A DNA stretch of 42,525 nucleotides from OFTM382 sp964448185 (GCA_964448185.1 CAYUVO010000013.1:1-42525), one strand, 5' to 3'; counted from the stretch's first letter, positions 7,635 through 15,565 are shown. Translations and numbers: made by a program. The notes: generated by a model not told the origin, from the letters alone.

Positions 7635-8685
7635 CGAGTGCTCTTTCGAGATATCGGAGTGATTCGGCACGCGAGGCTTCGATTCTTTGCTCTGCAGCGT
7701 TGTAGTCAAGGGCGAGTTCTTCGGCGCTCGGAACGCGGTGTGTTTGTTCGATGTCTAGGGCACGATCCTCGAGCCCGAAGCGATCAAGAAGATCCATGAC
7801 TTTGATGGACCGGTGGCCTTGGCGCATCGTAAAGAACGGCTTTCGGTTGATAATGGAGAAGATGGTGCCGTGGAAAAATGACGTGATGACAAAGCTTGCG
7901 TTAGCAAGGTATCCAAGCCAGCGTTGTGGCGATACAGCGATATCACTCAGCGAAGCCCCGGCATAGCGGTAGCCAATGGTGACAACGCGCAACCCAAGTT
8001 GTTGAGCGATCGCGTTAACAAATGATAAGTGGCGAGTGGGGAGCTCGGCGTAGACGAGGAGATATGGGTCGTTGATCGGGGGTGGTTCGGCTGCATGCGA
8101 AAATTCACTTAGCAGTGTTGGATCCAAAACGTACGCAACGTCATCGCGACCAGTTGCCTGCTTGACGAGAGTAACCGTGTTCTGGTCTCTAGCTGAAAGA
8201 GCGTCGAACTGCCTGAGCATCATGGCCGCCTCGTCGGCATGGCTCCCGAAGTCTGTCATGGACCCTGCCGAGGGCGCGTAGGCGATGCGTTTGACGTCAA
8301 CGGGGAGGAAATGGAGTAGAAATTCCGGAGCCCAGCCGCGGATCGACTTGGGCGTGAGTTGCCAGACCTGATCGCTTCCAACTATAACCGCTCCAAGGTC
8401 AAGCTTCTCGCATAGAGGCGCAAGCTCATTGACAGAATACACTCGAGGCGAGAGAGGTAGGTGGCGGGACACAAACGACCGCATCCGCCTCGCCTTGAGA
8501 ATGTTCTGCGGCGCCGTCTTGCTCATGTAGAGAAACCGTCGGTAGTACTTGACGGCTTTTGGTGGACGCCAATCGAGGACCACTGGTTCATGACCGAAGG
8601 CGCGTACCGCCTGAACGACGCCGAGCGTCTGCATAGTGGCACCGTAGTTTGTTGTGTGGTGATACGTTAGAATACCGACTCGCAT
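7621..8685 (-). CDS. polysaccharide pyruvyl transferase family protein
   Basis: This 354-residue protein matches the polysaccharide pyruvyl transferase family: N-terminal GILTYHHTTNYGATMQTLG, then VIVGSDQVW, the AYAPSAGS segment, VLDPTLL, and late SFFHGTIFSIINRKPF. Members transfer pyruvate from phosphoenolpyruvate onto sugars of cell-surface glycans, usually as a ketal. The gene starts 2 bp after the flippase stop and its end overlaps the MurB-like gene by 14 bp, so the two are probably co-translated. The HGT motif in the donor half is typical for the family. Acceptor sugar and linkage cannot be inferred. The true start is likely the ATG at 8685, which begins directly with the Rossmann strand. 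Confidence 0.87.
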   Translation of the reverse strand: MRVGILTYHHTTNYGATMQTLGVVQAVRAFGHEPVVLDWRPPKAVKYYRRFLYMSKTAPQNILKARRMRSFVSRHLPLSPRVYSVNELAPLCEKLDLGAVIVGSDQVWQLTPKSIRGWAPEFLLHFLPVDVKRIAYAPSAGSMTDFGSHADEAAMMLRQFDALSARDQNTVTLVKQATGRDDVAYVLDPTLLSEFSHAAEPPPINDPYLLVYAELPTRHLSFVNAIAQQLGLRVVTIGYRYAGASLSDIAVSPQRWLGYLANASFVITSFFHGTIFSIINRKPFFTMRQGHRSIKVMDLLDRFGLEDRALDIEQTHRVPSAEELALDYNAAEQRIEASRAESLRYLERALDDSP

Positions 8686-8687
8686 GA

Positions 8688-10319
8688 TCAGGCCTCGTTC
8701 TTGTCCGTGGCGGAGTGGCCGGTGGGAGGGTGGGCGATGTGCTGCTGGGTGTTCGTTCTGCTCAGGCGGCGGATGACCGCGTCGGCGAGGGGTTTAGCGT
8801 GAGGCACGCGGCCGGTGATTGGTGCCAGTCGGGATAGAGTGTTGGCGACGCGATGGGGCATGCACGCGACCGCGAGCAAAGCATACACGCAGACGCCGAC
8901 CGTGCCGCCTAATGCCAGGTGTGTCAAGGCCCCGACGCGGGAATCCTGGAGGAACAGCGACGGGCTCCACGCGGCAACTCCCGCGAGAACACCGCACAAA
9001 ATCGGACCGATGAGCACCGAGGCGATGGCTTGTGGGGGCTTGCCGCTACCCCTGAGGGCCACGACCGGCGCGACGATCCCTGTAATGAATGAGGCAACCG
9101 CTACACCGGTTGCACAGCCCGATGCGGCACCGAACGAGGAGGTCCGTCCAAGCCAGGAGCCGAGCGCTGCCAGCGCGAGGAGATTGGTGACCAAGCCTGC
9201 TTGAAGCCAGAACAAGGTTCTGAATCGTTTGGTAGCCTTGATGTACGGAACGACTGTGAAGCTCATGAGGCGGAAGAACATGCCGCAAGCGAGCACGGTC
9301 ATGGCCAGTGAGGCCGGTTCGTAGATGGGTCTGAGCAAGCCCTGTATGAATGGCCCCGCCAGCGCGGCCTGAAGGGCGCAGACAAGTCCGCCGAGCAGAG
9401 CGAGCGCTGAGCACGCATCGATCAGGCCCTGTGCCTGCCGCTCGGGCGCGCCCGAGAGCATGCTCATCGCAGGAAGCAGAACGCGGCCCATGTTCATAGC
9501 AAAGATCAAGATGATCTGGTTGCCCAGCGAGAAGGCGATGAAGTACAGACCGAGTTGTTCCTCGCCACCGATTGCGCCGAGGATGAGATAGTCGGCTTGT
9601 GAACCCACTGTTGCGAGCAGTCCGGCCCCAAAGAGCCATGACATCGAGGGCGCGAGCTCGCGCATCACCGCGCCGCTGGGCCTGCGATCGAGCCGCACTG
9701 GGGACAGCATCCACGCGAGTGCAGTTCCGATGAGCGCTGAAGCGAGCAGCGCCACGATGAGCCCGGATGTGCCCATGCCCCCCCAGACCAGTGCCACAGC
9801 CAAGACTGCGCGGGAGAGCCCCCTAGCAATCTGGATCAGAGCGAGTTGCTTGAACCGCATGTGGGCAGCGAGTGTTGACTCGGGAACAATCGCAAAGGCC
9901 GTGATCAGCGGCGAAGGCGAAATAGTGACAACCATCATCCCCGTCTCAGACTTTCCCAGCAGCAGCAGGCCGATGCCGATTGAGCACACAAGCAGCGAAG
10001 AAAGCATGCCGGCGGAGGCCGCGAACCACGTTGAGGTCGTGGAGAGTCGATCGAGTTCGCTGCTGCGTGTGATAAGAATGTCGCGAAGGCCTGCGCGACT
10101 GGTGAGTTCGCACAGCGTCATAATGGCAAGGGCAGCAGCAAAGAGCCCGAACTGCTCCGGTACAAGCAGGTGAGCGAGTACCGCATTCGCAGCAAACGCG
10201 AGGAGCTTGGTGGCAGCGGTGTCTCCGAGGAGCCAAACGAGACCGCCGATAGACTTGCTGCCGACCAGCGCTACCGGAGGTGTAGGCTTGTCGTTCGTGT
10301 GTGGGGTCTCACTGGTCAT
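8688..10319 (-). CDS. Wzx-type oligosaccharide flippase (MOP superfamily)
   Basis: This 543-residue polytopic membrane protein has about 12-14 hydrophobic segments. It opens with the typical flippase N-terminus (KSIGGLVWLLGDTAATKLLAFAANAVLAHLL in outline, with the PEQFGLFA turn following). Such proteins move lipid-linked oligosaccharides across the inner membrane. The chosen ATG at 10319 overlaps gmd by 11 bp; an upstream extension would be read inside gmd. The last 50 residues are hydrophilic and cytoplasmic. A Wzy polymerase, an initiating sugar transferase and a Wza/Wzc export pair are not in this window, so the pathway must be completed elsewhere. Confidence 0.85.
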   Translation of the reverse strand: MTSETPHTNDKPTPPVALVGSKSIGGLVWLLGDTAATKLLAFAANAVLAHLLVPEQFGLFAAALAIMTLCELTSRAGLRDILITRSSELDRLSTTSTWFAASAGMLSSLLVCSIGIGLLLLGKSETGMMVVTISPSPLITAFAIVPESTLAAHMRFKQLALIQIARGLSRAVLAVALVWGGMGTSGLIVALLASALIGTALAWMLSPVRLDRRPSGAVMRELAPSMSWLFGAGLLATVGSQADYLILGAIGGEEQLGLYFIAFSLGNQIILIFAMNMGRVLLPAMSMLSGAPERQAQGLIDACSALALLGGLVCALQAALAGPFIQGLLRPIYEPASLAMTVLACGMFFRLMSFTVVPYIKATKRFRTLFWLQAGLVTNLLALAALGSWLGRTSSFGAASGCATGVAVASFITGIVAPVVALRGSGKPPQAIASVLIGPILCGVLAGVAAWSPSLFLQDSRVGALTHLALGGTVGVCVYALLAVACMPHRVANTLSRLAPITGRVPHAKPLADAVIRRLSRTNTQQHIAHPPTGHSATDKNEA

Positions 10320-11373
10320 GACCGGAGAACTCGGGCATCTCGTGACCCGCGTCCCGGAGGGTGCGCTCGCGAGAAGCCAAATCAAGATCGGTCTCGACCA
10401 TCATCGCTGCGAGCTCATCAACGGTGGTTGTGGGCTCCCAGCCGAGCTGCTTCTTGGCCTTGGCAGGATCACCCAAGAGCAGGTCCACCTCAGCGGGTCG
10501 CAGATACCGCGGATCAAACTCGACGTGATCTTCGAGCTTGAGACCGACATGGTTGAACGCCATCTCGGCGAACTCACGCACCGAGATCGTTCGGCCCGTC
10601 GCCGCCACATAGTCATCGGGCTCGTCCTGCTGGAGCATCCGCCACATCATCTCGACGTAGTCGCCTGCGAATCCCCAGTCACGCTTGGAATCAAGGTTGC
10701 CCAAGAAGACCTTGTCCTGGAGGCCCATCTTGATGCGACCTACCGCTCGGGTGATCTTGCGAGTCACGAAGGTTTCGCCTCGACGGGGTGATTCGTGGTT
10801 GAACAGGATGCCACACGAAGCGTGGAGGCCGTAGGACTCGCGGTAGTTGACGGTGATCCAGTGTCCTGCGACTTTGGCGACGGCATAAGGCGAACGCGGA
10901 TAGAACGGCGTGGTCTCGGTTTGGGGAACCTCGAGAACCTTGCCGTACATCTCGGAGCTGGAGGCTTGATAGAAGCGGACTTCTTCGCCGGTTTTGTCTT
11001 GTTGTTCGCGTATGGCTTCGAGGAGCTTGTAGGTGCCCATGGCGACGGTTTCCGCCGTGTAGATAGGCATATCGAACGAAACGCGAACATGAGACTGGGC
11101 CCCGAGGTTGTAGACCTCGTGGGGGTGAGCGGCCTCCATGACGTGGCTCAGGGAGTTGGCGTCGCAGAGATCGCCGTAGTGGAGCTTGAGATTGGGCTTG
11201 GGGTTGTGCGGGTCTTGGTAGATGTGATCGATTCTGCTGGTGTTGAAGGAGGACGATCTACGGATGACGCCGTGGACCTCATATCCTTTGTTGAGCAGGA
11301 GTTCGGCGAGGTAGGAGCCGTCTTGTCCGGTGATCCCGGTAATGAGAGCGCGTCGGCCTTGGAGGGTGGTCAT
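10309..11373 (-). CDS. gmd: GDP-mannose 4,6-dehydratase
   Basis: This 354-residue protein is a clear short-chain dehydrogenase of the GMD family. It has the NADP-binding ALITGITGQDGSYLAELLL start, RRSSSFNTSRI, the catalytic SSSEMYG and YAVAK pair, and the FNHESPRRGETFVTRKITRA segment typical of Gmd. It converts GDP-D-mannose to GDP-4-keto-6-deoxy-D-mannose. AGGAAG precedes the ATG at 11373. It is the first gene of the six-gene polysaccharide operon. The second enzyme of GDP-L-fucose synthesis lies 4 kb away at 15636-16595 on the opposite strand, separated by unrelated genes. Confidence 0.96.
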   Translation of the reverse strand: MTTLQGRRALITGITGQDGSYLAELLLNKGYEVHGVIRRSSSFNTSRIDHIYQDPHNPKPNLKLHYGDLCDANSLSHVMEAAHPHEVYNLGAQSHVRVSFDMPIYTAETVAMGTYKLLEAIREQQDKTGEEVRFYQASSSEMYGKVLEVPQTETTPFYPRSPYAVAKVAGHWITVNYRESYGLHASCGILFNHESPRRGETFVTRKITRAVGRIKMGLQDKVFLGNLDSKRDWGFAGDYVEMMWRMLQQDEPDDYVAATGRTISVREFAEMAFNHVGLKLEDHVEFDPRYLRPAEVDLLLGDPAKAKKQLGWEPTTTVDELAAMMVETDLDLASRERTLRDAGHEMPEFSGHDQ

Positions 11374-11862
11374 GTCGATCGTCTTCCTGAAGAGGCAGAA
11401 AAAGAGGCTCATGGAGCATTTCGGCCCGTGATGGGCGAGGCTTGAACCCGGGTTGCTGGAGGCTTTGAGTCTGTCAAATAGAGGATAGACCCCGGCGGGT
11501 TACGAGCCGAGGCAGAGCAGGGTTCAGATATATCCAAGGTCACGAATTGGCAGGCAGAATCTGCGCTTCTCCCCGGGTTGGCCTGAGGACCACCCAACTA
11601 TTCCGACCGGGCCGACCGGGTCGCAGCGATGTGGCGCACCTGCCGGATTCGAGCGTGACCTCGGACGTGATTGATCTCGTCGTTACAGACTCCCTCGCGA
11701 AGCCCGATGTGGACGACTGAGAGCAGACACAAGACCTCGTGGCCGATCGGTTCGAGACCAACGACGCGGCCAAAGCGTCCATGCTCCTGCTTTCGAGGGC
11801 AGGCCGAGAAAATACAGAACCTTCGAACATTGGACTTGGGTTCAATGTTGTTACTCTTGGCT
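11374..11862. other. intergenic region between gmd and merR, with possible coding remnant
   Basis: This 489-bp divergent region must hold the start sites of both the polysaccharide operon and merR. I see no clear promoter for gmd. On the plus strand, frame 0 from about 11625 to 11810 reads like coding sequence (DVIDLVVTDSLAKPDVDD, then DLVADRFETNDAAKASML) but contains a TGA at 11718 and no start. It may be a decayed gene end. No RNA gene is seen. Confidence 0.3.
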
Positions 11863-12300
11863 ATGGACCACTACACAATCGGCCAGTTGGCCCGACAGGC
11901 AGATGTTCCTACCTCGACCGTTCGTTACTACGAGCGGCGTGGCCTGCTGCGTCCCGACAGCCGGAGCAAGGGCAACTACCGCGTGTACGGTGAGGCCGCA
12001 CTGGAGAAGCTTCTCTTCGTGCGTTCGGCACAGGCTGCCGGTTTCACGCTCGGGAACATCGATGCATTGCTGGAGTTCCGAGATGATGGCTCCGCACCGT
12101 GCAAGGAGGTTCAGGACCTGATCGCCGAGCGTCTTGACCGCGTGGTTGAGCAGATCAAGCACCTCAAGGTCGTTGATCGCGTGCTCCGGGAGTGGATGCA
12201 GGTCTGTCACGAAGCAGAACGGTCAGGCCGATGCGGTGTGCTCGAGGGTCTGCAGGCACCCAGAGAGAAAAAGCACAACAAAACCGAAGAATGTTCTTGA
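11863..12300 (+). CDS. merR: MerR family regulator with mercury-type cysteine triad
   Basis: This 145-residue protein has the MerR winged-helix start (YTIGQLARQADVPTSTVRYYERRGLL) followed by a long dimerisation helix. Cysteines fall at 80, 115 and 124, with spacings of 35 and 9 residues. These match exactly the spacings between the three Hg-binding cysteines of classical MerR (82, 117, 126), and CH follows in both. The protein should therefore bind Hg(II) or a similar soft metal and untwist an over-long promoter. The ATG at 11863 has no Shine-Dalgarno sequence, so translation may be leaderless. A second in-frame ATG lies six codons upstream. The target promoter begins within its stop codon region. 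The family is certain; mercury as ligand is inferred from the spacing. Confidence 0.88.
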   Translation: MDHYTIGQLARQADVPTSTVRYYERRGLLRPDSRSKGNYRVYGEAALEKLLFVRSAQAAGFTLGNIDALLEFRDDGSAPCKEVQDLIAERLDRVVEQIKHLKVVDRVLREWMQVCHEAERSGRCGVLEGLQAPREKKHNKTEECS

Positions 12301-12328
12301 CCTTACACTTTAGTTCAACGCCGATACT
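12297..12328 (+). promoter_or_regulatory. MerR-type promoter with 20-bp spacer
   Basis: TTGACC (12297-12302) and GATACT (12323-12328) are good -35 and -10 hexamers but are 20 bp apart, as in MerR-activated promoters (19-20 bp rather than 17). The spacer region holds an imperfect inverted repeat: TTGACCTTA on the left, and TTAGTTCAA on the right, which reads TTGAACTAA in complement. It overlaps the merR stop codon and lies about 55 bp before the GTG start of the cysteine-repeat gene. Confidence 0.65.
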
Positions 12329-12382
12329 CTCCATGTGACTGTTGCTTTCGACCTGTTCATTTTACTCCAAAGGAGAACCTCC

Positions 12383-12751
12383 GTGCTCAAACTCATGACT
12401 CCGATCGTTCTTGTCGGCGCGTTTGCGATCGCTGCGACCGCTTACGCAATCTCGTCCTCGTCTTCTGCCGATCGCGCAGACTGCCCGGGCAAGATCGCCT
12501 GCCCGCTTACTGGTGATCTTGTCTGTAAGGACCGCTGCCCGGTCGGCACCGACACCGATGTCGCGGACGCCGATACGCCATCGAGCATCTCCGGCGCACT
12601 TGCTGAAACGGATGCCATTCGGCTGGATTGCCCAGGCAAGGTTGTCTGTCCGCTTACTGGTGATCTCGTGTGCGAGGACCGGTGCCCGGTCGATGAACAA
12701 GCCGCGTCCGATCAGACCGCCGAAATCCCGGCGTGCTGCCGAGAAAAGTAA
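12383..12751 (+). CDS. small membrane-anchored protein with two tetra-cysteine repeats
   Basis: This 122-residue protein starts at GTG 12383, because AGGAG lies seven bases upstream and the promoter -10 lies beyond the alternative ATG at 12335. An N-terminal hydrophobic helix (about 6-22) acts as signal or anchor. Two near-identical modules follow at 34-54 and 83-103, each reading CPGK, CPLTGDLVC and DRCPV with spacing C-X5-C-X7-C-X3-C. A final CC is at 118-119, giving ten cysteines. Under a mercury-type MerR promoter, a role in binding Hg or another soft metal in the periplasm or at the membrane is a fair inference. I do not recognise a named family. Confidence 0.75.
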   Translation: MLKLMTPIVLVGAFAIAATAYAISSSSSADRADCPGKIACPLTGDLVCKDRCPVGTDTDVADADTPSSISGALAETDAIRLDCPGKVVCPLTGDLVCEDRCPVDEQAASDQTAEIPACCREK

Positions 12752-12761
12752 TTGATCGCAA

Positions 12762-12836
12762 ATGAAGATCAGCATTCTCTATTTCGCGGGCTGCCCCAAT
12801 CATCCGCCGGCCGTGTCGGCCGCGCGTGCCGGCTGA
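12762..12836 (+). pseudogene. truncated thioredoxin-like mercury-operon gene (N-terminal 24 residues)
   Basis: Ten bases after the cysteine-repeat gene an ATG opens MKISILYFAGCPNHPPAV and stops at a TGA after 24 codons. An ILYFxGCPNHxPxV start is what I recall for small thioredoxin-like proteins of mer-type operons, which normally run on for about another 60-100 residues. The sequence past codon 20 looks non-coding and a REP-like palindrome follows 16 bp later. A 3' deletion is the simplest reading. A real 24-residue peptide is possible but less likely. Confidence 0.55.
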
Positions 12837-12852
12837 GGGAAATCACACCCAA

Positions 12853-12875
12853 GCCACGGCTCACAGAGCCGTGGC
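12853..12875. repeat. REP-like palindrome, 10-bp stem
   Basis: GCCACGGCTC and GAGCCGTGGC form a perfect 10-bp inverted repeat with loop ACA. It sits between the truncated thioredoxin-like gene and the end of the potassium channel gene, where it could end transcripts from both sides. I recall this palindrome as frequent in planctomycete intergenic DNA; that was not checked. Confidence 0.7.
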
Positions 12876-12903
12876 ACGCCGGAATATGACAGTGCAAGAC
12901 GCT

Positions 12904-13779
12904 CTAGGACGAGGGAATTGAGGGGGGGGTTGGGGAGGGGCTTGAGTTGTCGAGGCGTTCGCCGCAGTCGGCGCAGAACGTTGCTTGGGATGCGTGGCCA
13001 GCGGCTTTGCAGGCGGGGCACACGCGCGAGCTTGCGCGGGCTAAATCCGACTGCTGGCGGCTGGCGGTGATCTCGGCCGAGAGGATGCCGGTGGGGACGA
13101 TGATGAGGGAATATCCGATGAGGACGAGCACGGAGGTGATGAGCATGCCTAATGGAGTACTCGGAGTGACGTCGCCATAGCCCACGGTGGTCATGGTGAT
13201 GATGGTCCAGTACATCGCGCTGGGGATGGAATTGAATGAGCTGCCTTCTTCTCCGCCCTCGACGATGTGCATCAGGGCGCTGGCGATAAGAACGATGATG
13301 AGCACGGTGGTAAGGAAGATCGTGATCTTGTGCCGGCTGACATAGAACGCCTCGCTCAGAGCCTGCGCCTCGGTGAGGTAGCGTGTGAGCTTGAGGATGC
13401 GGAAGATTCTCAGGATCCGCATGGTGCGGACGATCATGAGCCGCTCGCCGTGGGGAATGACCAGCCCGAGAAACGCGGGCAGGATTGAGAGCAGGTCGAC
13501 GATGCCGAAGAAGGACAGGGCATATTTGAGGGGCCGCTTGGCGACGCACAGGCGTGTGATGTATTCGACCGTGAACAGAGCTGTAAAGCCCCATTCGATC
13601 GCGTAAAAGATTGATTTATAGGGTTCGTCAGCGACCGCGGGCATGGTGCTGAGCACGACGACCGCGACCGAAACAAGAATGGCGACGATCAGAGCAAGAT
13701 CGAAGCCTTTGGCAGCGGGAGTATCGGTCTCGAAGATGACATCGCGGATCTTGTCGCGGAGCGTTGGCAATCTGCTCAT
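12904..13779 (-). CDS. Kv-type voltage-gated potassium channel with C-terminal zinc ribbon
   Basis: This 291-residue six-helix channel has a basic voltage-sensor S4 (arginines every third residue in RTMRILRIFRILKLTRYL). The pore helix and selectivity filter read TMTTVGYGDVTP, and a final pore-lining helix follows. An S4-like pattern with the TVGYGD filter identifies a tetrameric voltage-gated K+ channel in the inner membrane. The C-terminus adds a zinc ribbon (CPAC and CADC) and a Ser/Pro tail. The ATG at 13779 is chosen since the upstream frame extends into the next gene. The acyltransferase gene ends 9 bp upstream, so the two may be co-transcribed. Confidence 0.9.
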   Translation of the reverse strand: MSRLPTLRDKIRDVIFETDTPAAKGFDLALIVAILVSVAVVVLSTMPAVADEPYKSIFYAIEWGFTALFTVEYITRLCVAKRPLKYALSFFGIVDLLSILPAFLGLVIPHGERLMIVRTMRILRIFRILKLTRYLTEAQALSEAFYVSRHKITIFLTTVLIIVLIASALMHIVEGGEEGSSFNSIPSAMYWTIITMTTVGYGDVTPSTPLGMLITSVLVLIGYSLIIVPTGILSAEITASRQQSDLARASSRVCPACKAAGHASQATFCADCGERLDNSSPSPTPPSIPSS

Positions 13780-13787
13780 GGTATTGG

Positions 13788-15512
13788 CTATCGGTTGGGG
13801 GGAGAGCCGGGCACGAATGCTGGTTCTTTGCCTGGGGCGGGGCGTTTGCCGTTGAGGGTCTTGCCGATGATGGTGTGCCGCACACCGAGTTGGTAGACCG
13901 CGAGGAGGATCGCGGTGGTGCCGACCGTCAGGATCACGACCTTGAGCAGCGCGGGGGCGTCCCAATAGCTCAGAGCGGTCTGGGCGAGCATAATGATCGG
14001 CAGGTGGGCCATGTAGAGCCAATAGCTTGCATCACTCAAGTATCGCACCCATGGGCGGCTTTCGCTGAGCACGCTTCGGAAGAGTCCGATGAGCCCGAAC
14101 GTCATGAGCCACGCATAGAGCACTTGGCAGATGTTGCTCACGAGTTGACGCTGTTCGACGCCCTCGAACCAGTCTTGGCCGAGGGGCATCTGCATCGAAA
14201 TCACGAGGCCCGGCACACCAACAACTGCGGCCGCCACGAGCATCACGGGCCACAGCCTACTGACACGGTCGATCGCTCCGGGAACCGTGAACAACGCGGC
14301 ACCAAACCCAAAGAACACCGCGTAGTACCCGAGCACCGAGGGCATGGGGATCAGAGCGATCGAGGTTTCGGGCCCGAATCCGAGGTTGACACTCCCCGCG
14401 CCGATCGGATGCATCCACGACTGGAACACGAACGTCAGAGGCACCAGCACAAACAAACACAGCGGCGAAGCGACCAGCCAACTAGGGAGGGCGATCGGTA
14501 CCCCACGAGCGCTGAGCAGGCCCAGCATGGGAACAACAATCGAGAACCCGGCGACCATCCAGGTCAGGAACCACAGGAACCAGAGGTGGTGGAACGCCGG
14601 GAACTCGAACAACACCCAGCGAACGAGTTTCACGGCTCGGTGCTGCGGGACGCGGGTAGATTCTGCGTCGGCTTGCAGGAACAGTTCGCCGATCGCTTCG
14701 CGCCCTTGGCGGATGTCGTCAAAATCTTCGTCGATCTGAAGAAGCTTGCAGACGAACTCGGTGACTTGTTTGTTGGCCAAGAGGCTGTCGATGGGTCGCT
14801 CGCCCGTGGGGTGCTCGGCGTTGACATCGGCTCCCGCTTCGAGGAGCATCGCGGCCGCCTCGGACCGACCCAAAAACGCGGCGGTGTGCAAAGGTGTGTA
14901 CAGGCTGCGGTATCTGGTGTTCGGATCGGCGCCGTGCTCGAGCAGATGTTCGACTGCTCGCGGCTGATTGCCAAAGAGCGCCCATGCGATCGGCGGGTCG
15001 CCCTGAATCGGATCGAGCGTATCGGGGCCGATCCCGGCCTGGAGGTAGTGGTCGATGGAGGCGAGGTCGCCCGCTCTTGAAGCGAGCCAGATGTTCTCTT
15101 TGAGCGCGACGGTCTCGGCTTGGGCTGCGGGCTCGGGCTGGAACTCATCGCTGACGATCAGCGCGCCCCACACCGCAGGGATGATGGTCACACAGCCGAT
15201 GGCCAACGGGATGGCGATGCGTTTGAAGCGGTGTCGGATCAGCCCGCCGAGCCCTCGGCGTTGAAAGAGCATGGCGGTGAAGAACCCGCTGATAAGGAAG
15301 AACATGGGCATCCTGAACCCATGAATGAGGGGCACGAGCAAGCCGAGATCACCGAGTTGGCGTTCGTCGCGTCCGGGCCACGGGATACCGATGTAGGCCA
15401 TGGCCGCGTGGAGGAGGATGCCGAGCAGCATGGCGAACCCGCGCAGGGCGTCGAGGTCGTGTCTTCGGCCACTGTGGGCCGAGGCTTGGGGCTGATGCTC
15501 GGTGGGCTCCAT
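13788..15512 (-). CDS. acyltransferase 3 family membrane protein with ankyrin repeats inserted
   Basis: This 574-residue protein begins as an acyltransferase 3 (OpgC/OafA-like) enzyme: LDALRGFAMLLGILLH with the conserved Arg and His, then FRMPMFFLISGFF and FKRIAIPL. After the third helix (about residue 120) comes a soluble block of roughly 170 residues with ankyrin repeats (ADPNTRYRSLYTPLHTAAF, EAGADVNAE) at about 137-262. The membrane domain then resumes with seven or more helices to the end. Such enzymes move acyl groups onto surface glycans. The inserted ankyrin block between helices is unusual and may bind a partner protein. A TTG at 15539 is an alternative start with a nearer GGAG; ATG 15512 is preferred. 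Confidence 0.8.
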   Translation of the reverse strand: MEPTEHQPQASAHSGRRHDLDALRGFAMLLGILLHAAMAYIGIPWPGRDERQLGDLGLLVPLIHGFRMPMFFLISGFFTAMLFQRRGLGGLIRHRFKRIAIPLAIGCVTIIPAVWGALIVSDEFQPEPAAQAETVALKENIWLASRAGDLASIDHYLQAGIGPDTLDPIQGDPPIAWALFGNQPRAVEHLLEHGADPNTRYRSLYTPLHTAAFLGRSEAAAMLLEAGADVNAEHPTGERPIDSLLANKQVTEFVCKLLQIDEDFDDIRQGREAIGELFLQADAESTRVPQHRAVKLVRWVLFEFPAFHHLWFLWFLTWMVAGFSIVVPMLGLLSARGVPIALPSWLVASPLCLFVLVPLTFVFQSWMHPIGAGSVNLGFGPETSIALIPMPSVLGYYAVFFGFGAALFTVPGAIDRVSRLWPVMLVAAAVVGVPGLVISMQMPLGQDWFEGVEQRQLVSNICQVLYAWLMTFGLIGLFRSVLSESRPWVRYLSDASYWLYMAHLPIIMLAQTALSYWDAPALLKVVILTVGTTAILLAVYQLGVRHTIIGKTLNGKRPAPGKEPAFVPGSPPNR

Positions 15513-15565
15513 GAATGCTGACCATAGCTCCGCAAGCAAGCGGTCAGTGGGAGTTGGCTTATGGG

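Noticed and set aside
13764..15080. Long plus-strand open frame (438 codons) opposite the acyltransferase and channel
   Set aside because: It is a shadow: rich in Arg, Glu, His and Gln, with no domain, and it lies antisense to two clear membrane protein genes.
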